Assembly: GCA_016169945.1 (NCBI GenBank)
Contig: JADLSH010000395.1
Coordinates: forward strand, 4,678,001-4,742,000
Source of the DNA: Trachythela sp. YZ-2020
Lineage: Eukaryota > Cnidaria > Anthozoa > Malacalcyonacea > Clavulariidae
Reading direction: 5' to 3'
DNA: 64,000 nt
Every line of letters begins with the position of its first letter. The stretch's first letter is position 1. The notes under the pieces are model-generated. The model had not been told where the DNA came from. It ran no database searches and saw only the letters and a list, made by a program, of their open reading frames with translations. The translations under genes were made by a program, and so were the position numbers. Shown here in pieces: positions 62,101 to 64,000 of the stretch.

Positions 62101-64000
62101 TTGGGAGATTACGACTACTAAATGACTTTACTTGTTGCAATTATCCTTTGAATCTTCTATCCATGGGAATTTGTTGCACACCGCCTCTATGCTAGAATTT
62201 GTAGCAACCATACTGGTAGAGTTTTGTGGTGTGGTAGTCGCTATAATATATGACGGGCTATACCGACCAAGGAAAAATGTCTATTGAAGCCCGGCGAAAA
62301 CAGTGAAAAACTGTGTAATGAAGCTGTAACAATAATTTTACAACCACGAAAGCAATGATAGGCTATAAACTTAGCAAATTTGCATGAAATTTCAATTTAA
62401 AGAACTGATATTTTCAGCAACAAAAGGTGCAATATGGTGGCAATCTAAATTCTTCCCCCCCCCCCAATATTTCGCGAAATGTTCGCCACTCTTGATCGTT
62501 AATATAATCTACTACAATCACACTTTTTTTCATTACAGTTCCTGTTCTTGGTTGCATTAACGTGACTTGTTCCTGTCCACAAACTTGTGCTGATATAGCT
62601 CGTGGTTCTGATAACTGTAGTACTTCTGAATGTAAACCTGGTTGTCAATGTCCACCTGGAACTGTCTTGGAGAATGATGTTTGTGTAAACGCAACTACAT
62701 GTCCATGTTATCATGAGGGTAAAGTATACGAGGTGAGAATAATGACTTATTACTCAATTGCTAGGCATAGTGCTTGTTTGTCGTGACCAGGTGAAAGTCC
62801 TGAATTAGTGTAGATCTATGTTGACATGCAGCGATCCAAGAACGCAGCCTGATATCTAGAGCAACAATTATTACTGACTGACATGGTTATCCATAATTGT
62901 CAACATTTTCACAAACGTACAGAGCGTACTCATTTTTTACCCATCCTCCCTCCCAGAGCGTACTCATTTTACCCATCCTCCCTCCCAGAGCGTACTCATT
63001 TTACCCATCCTCCCTCCCAGAGCGTACTCATTTTACCCATCCTCCCTCCCAGAGCATACTCTTAAATGTTGAACCTCGGGAATGATGATAATGGTTCTAT
63101 CACCGCAGAGTTTTATACATACTGCAATTTATAATATACTCTTGCAAATTTCCAAGCACGTGTGTCATACGGCCCTTTTTCGTCTCGGCTTAAAACATCT
63201 CTGTACTTTTCCATCTGATAATGCATGAACTAAAACAATTTTTTGAAAGGTTCCATGCATCTATTCAGTACTTCCTTGCAACCCGTCCAGGTGTTATTTT
63301 AACTACATATTTTCATATTTAGTTTGGAGAGTCTTACAATAAAGATCTCTGTATTACCTGCATGTGTTTAAGTGATGGATTTTCCTGCCAGAAAAAATGC
63401 AACAAGACTTGTTTACCGGTAATGAATGTATTAAAATTTATTATACCTGTGATACGCGCTATAGCTTCAAAATTAATATTATTTAATACAAACTAAAAGA
63501 TCGTCATTGTATATTGATAACTGCATGACTTACACGCTTGGTTTCAGCATCAAGAACTTGTCACTCTTCCAGACCAATGCTGCTATTGTAGACAAAGTAA
63601 GTACCCAGAAGAGTTTTTTTTAATACGAGCTTATGCAGCCTAAAAATACACATAAAAAATGAAACATTATAACATAAATATATTGATCGAACATACGCGT
63701 GTTCTATTTCCTATTTGTGTACGAAATTCGAACGGAACACAGCAAAATTATTTCTCTCCGAGGTTCCATGCACCCTACCCGTGCACCCCAGGATTTGGAA
63801 ACGAATTAACATTGAACCAAATAGATCGCGTATATCATAACAGAATTTCGCTAAATGTTAGATAAACTTGTAGCAAGCACGGCGTTGAAATTGGGTCTCG
63901 TGTGTTGCACTTTATGATGTGTATTTAATACCATTCCATTTTCCCTTTTGTAGAATGTCGTTCACATATGATCTACAAACAATGCAGCTGTCCAATTACT
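26074..64000 (+). CDS. Giant SCO-spondin-like secreted mucin, 33 exons, 3' end beyond window
   Basis: A very large secreted matrix or mucus protein. Exons: 26074-26186, 26817-27026, 27643-27740, 28083-28175, 28982-29077, 29801-29893, 31807-31902, 32661-32872, 33434-34037, 34593-34827, 35032-35078, 35615-35884, 36682-37197, 37687-37930, 38497-38543, 39043-39271, 39803-40242, 40376-40614, 41933-42089, 42794-43031, 43896-43951, 44170-56628, 57035-57551, 58543-58787, 59112-59551, 60277-60718, 61074-61175, 61521-61632, 62001-62060, 62539-62732, 63323-63418, 63548-63596, 63954 onward. Every junction is GT-AG and phases agree throughout, except for a 2-bp deletion inside the repeat exon. The order EMI, vWD-C8-TIL x3, LDLa and F5/8C resembles vertebrate SCO-spondin; EGF repeats after EMI and the Thr repeat are mucin-like additions. 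TSP1 repeats and a CTCK end, expected in SCO-spondin, would lie to the right. Confidence 0.88.
26817..27740 (+). CDS. EMI domain (exons 2-3)
   Basis: Exons 26817-27026 and 27643-27740. The Cys pattern runs [24 protein letters not shown], then [16 protein letters not shown]. The CCxGWxGxxC ending is the hallmark of EMI domains, which mediate multimerisation of matrix proteins. A single N-terminal EMI also begins SCO-spondin. Confidence 0.85.
28083..31902 (+). CDS. Four EGF-like exons (exons 4-7)
   Basis: Exons 28083-28175, 28982-29077, 29801-29893 and 31807-31902 each encode one six-cysteine EGF repeat of the short tenascin/teneurin kind (for example [15 protein letters not shown], then GFTGDKC). 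All four are bounded by phase-1 introns on both sides and are 93 or 96 bp long, so each is a self-contained shuffling unit. Intron 31903-32660 holds a 17-bp tandem repeat. Confidence 0.88.
28758..28860. repeat. Imperfect tandem repeat of tcgtctgtagtcgtctgtta
   Basis: Short words cgtctgtagt and cgtctgttact or cgtctgtcact alternate from about 28,758 to 28,860, in the intron between EGF exons 1 and 2. Some copies differ by single bases. Confidence 0.7.
30908..31057. mobile_element. Inverted-repeat element with about 59-bp arms
   Basis: ttactattgttctagttcgg, gaaaacattgaatagaacaa (30908-30947) continues to cattagaat. The complement, attctaatgcttag to ttttcccgaactagaacaat, agtaa, occupies 30997-31057, with a spacer of about 30 bp. 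It lies in the long intron between EGF exons 3 and 4. Confidence 0.8.
32018..32068. repeat. 17-bp tandem repeat, 3 copies
   Basis: Three consecutive copies of tcgtaatccaaccctat (the last ends aac), within the intron after EGF exon 4. The ccctaa-like edges are reminiscent of telomeric words but the unit is not a telomere repeat. Confidence 0.7.
32661..34037 (+). CDS. vWD domain 1 and C8 (exons 8-9)
   Basis: Exons 32661-32872 and 33434-34037. The vWD fold begins [19 protein letters not shown], where other vWD domains have GDPH; here the motif is GQHH, so the autoproteolytic Asp-Pro bond is absent. It ends with [17 protein letters not shown], containing the calcium-binding Asn/Asp loop and the CGLC motif. 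The C8 block ([18 protein letters not shown], then [14 protein letters not shown] and [11 protein letters not shown]) follows in the same exon. Confidence 0.92.
34593..35078 (+). CDS. TIL domain 1 and short vWC-like segment (exons 10-11)
   Basis: Exon 34593-34827 carries a trypsin-inhibitor-like cysteine-rich domain ([16 protein letters not shown], then [16 protein letters not shown]). Exon 35032-35078, only 47 bp, adds [15 protein letters not shown], the small beta-module that follows TIL in vWF-type assemblies. The two are joined in phase 2. Confidence 0.88.
35341..35435. repeat. 19-bp tandem repeat, 5 copies
   Basis: Five exact copies of ttcacctctaccaccgggg at 35341, 35360, 35379, 35398 and 35417, inside the intron before the vWD2 exon. 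Exact identity suggests recent expansion and likely length polymorphism. Confidence 0.9.
35615..37197 (+). CDS. vWD domain 2 and C8 (exons 12-13)
   Basis: Exons 35615-35884 and 36682-37197. The domain starts [19 protein letters not shown], with an intact GDPH motif of the kind cleaved autocatalytically in MUC2 and MUC5AC. It ends [19 protein letters not shown]8 follows ([16 protein letters not shown], then [16 protein letters not shown] and [12 protein letters not shown]). The intron between them (35885-36681) holds no recognised element. Confidence 0.92.
37687..38543 (+). CDS. TIL domain 2 and short vWC-like segment (exons 14-15)
   Basis: Exon 37687-37930 encodes [15 protein letters not shown] and [17 protein letters not shown]. 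Exon 38497-38543 (47 bp) encodes [15 protein letters not shown]. The layout and exon lengths mirror exons 10-11, as expected from duplication of the whole vWD-C8-TIL unit. Confidence 0.88.
39043..39271 (+). CDS. Extra TIL domain 3 (exon 16)
   Basis: This exon encodes [18 protein letters not shown], then [17 protein letters not shown], a complete TIL domain not preceded by its own vWD-C8. It is followed directly by the short segment at the start of the next exon ([15 protein letters not shown]). The third vWD therefore follows two consecutive TIL modules, which departs from the simple vWD-C8-TIL repeat. Confidence 0.87.
39803..42089 (+). CDS. vWD domain 3 and C8 (exons 17-19)
   Basis: Exons 39803-40242, 40376-40614 and 41933-42089. 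After a short vWC-like lead the vWD starts [20 protein letters not shown] with an intact GDPH motif. The calcium-loop block is [16 protein letters not shown] (Leu where the other two domains have Tyr). C8 is split by the last intron ([16 protein letters not shown], then [16 protein letters not shown]). That intron, 40615-41932, contains a LINE remnant. Confidence 0.9.
40640..41230 (-). mobile_element. LINE 3'-end remnant in the C8 intron
   Basis: The minus strand near 41,220-40,970 reads [19 protein letters not shown] with one change ([18 protein letters not shown]), then [13 protein letters not shown] and CTWSLVRDC. This is the usual C-terminal tail of CR1/L2-type LINE polyproteins. A 26-bp duplication (acattaaaataaagtacaat) at about 40,650-40,702 and further AT-rich duplications at 41,228-41,312 flank it. 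Confidence 0.65.
42794..43951 (+). CDS. TIL domain 4 and short segment (exons 20-21)
   Basis: Exon 42794-43031 encodes [16 protein letters not shown] and [17 protein letters not shown]. Exon 43896-43951 encodes [19 protein letters not shown] and passes in phase 1 directly into the repeat exon. The intron between them (43032-43895) carries two foldback elements. Confidence 0.87.
43318..43382. mobile_element. 65-bp hairpin element with 10-bp target duplication
   Basis: agtctccctcgctgccgctc, tttgtg pairs with cacaaagagcggc, tgcgagggagact. The hairpin is flanked on both sides by AACAATTTCT (43308-43317 and 43383-43392). A minimal foldback element; the 10-bp flanking repeat suggests insertion rather than chance. 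Confidence 0.7.
43576..43798. mobile_element. Inverted-repeat element with about 36-bp arms
   Basis: gagcttaagcaagcgacgtt, tttgtcaacacgga (43577-43610) is the complement of tccgcgttgacaaaaacg, tcgcttgcttaagctc (43765-43798). It sits in the intron directly before the last short exon ahead of the repeat exon. Confidence 0.7.
44046..44105. repeat. Diverged half-copy of the 21.2-kb palindromic element
   Basis: aactacctgaaaaatgtaac, acgaactctgacgtttcatt, cgaaggc resembles one arm of the palindrome at 21165-21330. It lies about 65 bp upstream of the acceptor of the giant repeat exon. Confidence 0.55.
44170..56628 (+). CDS. Giant Thr/Ala/Val/Lys mucin-repeat exon (exon 22)
   Basis: A single 12,459-bp exon made almost entirely of variants of [11 protein letters not shown] (33 bp) and the related [11 protein letters not shown] and [11 protein letters not shown]. 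It is preceded by [16 protein letters not shown] and ends with [15 protein letters not shown]. Threonine is near half of the residues, so heavy O-glycosylation is expected. Cysteine and aromatic residues are absent from the repeat proper, and acidic residues are rare. Lysine recurs about once per 11 residues. Acceptor ccacag at 44164-44169 and donor ATG|GTATGT at 56628/56629 agree in phase with their neighbours only if 2 bases are missing, as the frame break near 52,040 shows. The open frame runs from 44172 to that point, then resumes in the next frame to 56628. Confidence 0.9.
44291..45300 (+). repeat. Repeat block I: 153- and 252-bp alternating units
   Basis: The marker gacatctgctgcagctgggg occurs at 44291, 44444, 44597, 44849, 45002 and 45254, giving spacings of 153, 153, 252, 153 and 252. 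The combined 405-bp pair is therefore duplicated in tandem. All spacings are multiples of three, so the frame is kept. This block uses the variant [15 protein letters not shown], not found further right. Confidence 0.9.
45795..46240 (+). repeat. Repeat block II: 153-bp (51-aa) unit, 3 copies
   Basis: gttggggaagaagtgatgac begins copies at 45795, 45948 and 46101, exactly 153 bp apart and almost identical. The encoded unit includes [20 protein letters not shown] and [14 protein letters not shown], the only place in the exon with paired acidic residues. It is the least mucin-like part of the exon and may be a distinct spacer. Confidence 0.9.
47331..51700 (+). repeat. Repeat block III: higher-order units of 0.66-1.27 kb
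   Basis: The marker gcaggtgtcataacgacacc (encoding [13 protein letters not shown]) occurs at 47331, 48435, 49098, 50268 and 51537, with an older variant at 45659. Spacings are 1104, 663, 1170 and 1269 bp, all multiples of three. Long stretches between markers are nearly identical, so whole arrays of 33-bp units were copied together by unequal exchange. Confidence 0.85.
52030..52050 (+). other. Apparent 2-bp deletion (frameshift) in the repeat exon
   Basis: Sister units read ggtgtagttacgaaagtgac; here the sequence is ggtgtagcagaaagtgac, two bases shorter. The first frame then runs into an unrelated Cys/Asn/Ser-rich reading and stops at 52277, while the mucin reading resumes one frame over and stays open to the splice donor at 56628. 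The exon length modulo three independently calls for the same two missing bases. Confidence 0.85.
57035..57551 (+). CDS. TIL domain 5, vWC and first LDLa (exon 23)
   Basis: Joined in phase 0 to the repeat exon so that [18 protein letters not shown] forms a TIL domain across the junction, followed by [19 protein letters not shown] vWC-like part follows ([18 protein letters not shown], ending KNCCDVC), then a Thr/Pro linker and one LDL-receptor class A module ([18 protein letters not shown], then EDEKNC with the Asp/Glu calcium cage). Confidence 0.9.
58176..58494. mobile_element. 319-bp MITE with 14-bp terminal inverted repeats
   Basis: Ends tacacacataaaaa (58176-58189) and tttttatgtgtgta (58481-58494) are exact complements. 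The interior is filled with alternating acttgt/acaagt and caaca/tgttg words, giving many overlapping hairpins. It ends only 48 bp before exon 58543-58787, so it includes or abuts the branch-site region of that intron. Confidence 0.8.
58543..59551 (+). CDS. F5/8 type C (discoidin) domain and LDLa 2-4 (exons 24-25)
   Basis: Exon 58543-58787 starts [17 protein letters not shown], then [20 protein letters not shown]. Exon 59112-59551 continues [18 protein letters not shown], the closing strand of a discoidin domain (coagulation factor 5/8 C type, often glycan- or lipid-binding). Two complete LDLa modules follow ([16 protein letters not shown] and [17 protein letters not shown]). A third is cut by the next intron within CVPLR/FLCDG. 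The discoidin-LDLa order is typical of SCO-spondin. Confidence 0.9.
60277..60718 (+). CDS. LDLa 4 (end), 5 and 6, then Thr/Pro linker (exon 26)
   Basis: The exon completes LDLa 4 ([13 protein letters not shown]), then LDLa 5 ([18 protein letters not shown]; its calcium cage is weak because NNSMDEANC replaces the usual DCxxxxDE) and LDLa 6 ([26 protein letters not shown]). A Thr/Pro-rich linker follows ([16 protein letters not shown]), leading into CVRGNKLYK. Phase 2 to phase 0. Confidence 0.9.
61074..61632 (+). CDS. vWC-like module (exons 27-28)
   Basis: Exon 61074-61175 encodes [19 protein letters not shown], then FCSIISCPT. Exon 61521-61632 encodes [17 protein letters not shown], with the CCxC ending of von Willebrand factor C modules, and then enters a Thr-rich linker. 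Both exons keep phase. Confidence 0.82.
62001..62060 (+). CDS. Thr/Pro linker mini-exon (exon 29)
   Basis: A 60-bp exon encoding [20 protein letters not shown], bounded by phase-1 introns. It is a symmetric mini-exon that could be skipped or duplicated without changing frame. Assigned from the intact acceptor (ctattacag) and donor (aaaag|gtaaat) and its composition. Confidence 0.7.
62305..62497. mobile_element. Truncated relative of the hAT-type MITE at 11.7 kb
   Basis: Shares with 11790-11970 a series of words: aagctgta, gattttacaacca (here aattttacaaccacgaaa), gataggctataa, catgaaattt, aagaactga, gcagcaacaaaa, ggcaacctaa (here ggcaatctaa), a C-run, then aatattt and gtccgccact (here ttcgccact). 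The left end was not found. It lies in the intron before exon 62539. Confidence 0.65.
62539..64000 (+). CDS. TIL domain 6 and vWC-like module (exons 30-33, last cut by window end)
   Basis: Exon 62539-62732 encodes a TIL domain ([34 protein letters not shown]). Exons 63323-63418 ([17 protein letters not shown]) and 63548-63596 ([10 protein letters not shown]) form a vWC-like module. The exon from 63954 starts a further segment ([15 protein letters not shown]) that continues beyond the window and looks like the start of another TIL domain. Confidence 0.85.
62921..63062. repeat. 31-bp tandem repeat, about 4.5 copies
   Basis: Unit agagcgtactcattttaccc, atcctccctcc, repeated from about 62,921 to 63,062; the first copy has two extra T and the last begins agcatact. 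It lies in the intron between exons 30 and 31. The copies abut with no spacers. Confidence 0.85.

Noticed and set aside
62921..63062. CRISPR-like array
   Set aside because: The 31-bp copies abut with no unique spacers and lie in a eukaryotic intron; it is a minisatellite.

Overview
The window is animal genomic DNA. It has intron-split genes with GT-AG junctions, a nuclear-type tRNA, a degraded LINE, a tRNA-headed SINE and many foldback or MITE-like elements. The gene content (an SCO-spondin/mucin-like protein with EMI, EGF, vWD-C8-TIL, discoidin and LDLa modules) and the density of inverted-repeat elements suggest a cnidarian, probably an anthozoan. The species cannot be fixed from sequence alone. 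Exon coordinates below were read by hand: every junction has AG/GT borders, and reading phase is continuous across all exons joined, with one exception noted below.

Layout. (1) 7-1981, minus strand: eight internal exons of a SETD3-like actin-histidine methyltransferase that runs off the left edge; its first exons were not found. (2) 1982-7270: intergenic, with small tandem repeats, a large palindrome, a SINE tail and one intact tRNA-Cys(GCA). (3) 7271-21974, plus strand: a complete 11-exon sorting nexin of the SNX7/SNX30 type (PX plus BAR, 439 aa). Its introns carry a broken CR1/L2-like LINE, itself split by a 2.5 kb insertion, plus hAT-like MITEs and a long palindrome. (4) 21975-26073: intergenic, rich in inverted-repeat elements and a SINE. 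(5) 26074 to the right edge, plus strand: 33 exons of a giant secreted SCO-spondin-like mucin, running past the window end.

The giant gene reads: signal peptide, EMI, 4 EGF, vWD-C8-TIL, vWD-C8-TIL, an extra TIL, vWD-C8-TIL, one 12.46 kb Thr/Ala/Val/Lys repeat exon, TIL-vWC, LDLa, discoidin (F5/8C), 5 more LDLa, vWC, Thr/Pro linker, TIL, vWC and onward. The repeat exon is the most striking object here. It is built from an 11-residue unit with one lysine and about five threonines, expanded through nested higher-order duplications, and so predicts a cationic mucin domain of about 4,150 residues. It contains one apparent 2-bp deletion near 52,040 that breaks the frame, while everything downstream is still open and correctly spliced.

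The three protein genes are unrelated in function: SETD3 modifies actin, the sorting nexin acts on endosomal membranes, and the SCO-spondin-like protein is extracellular matrix or mucus. Nothing suggests an operon or a functional cluster.
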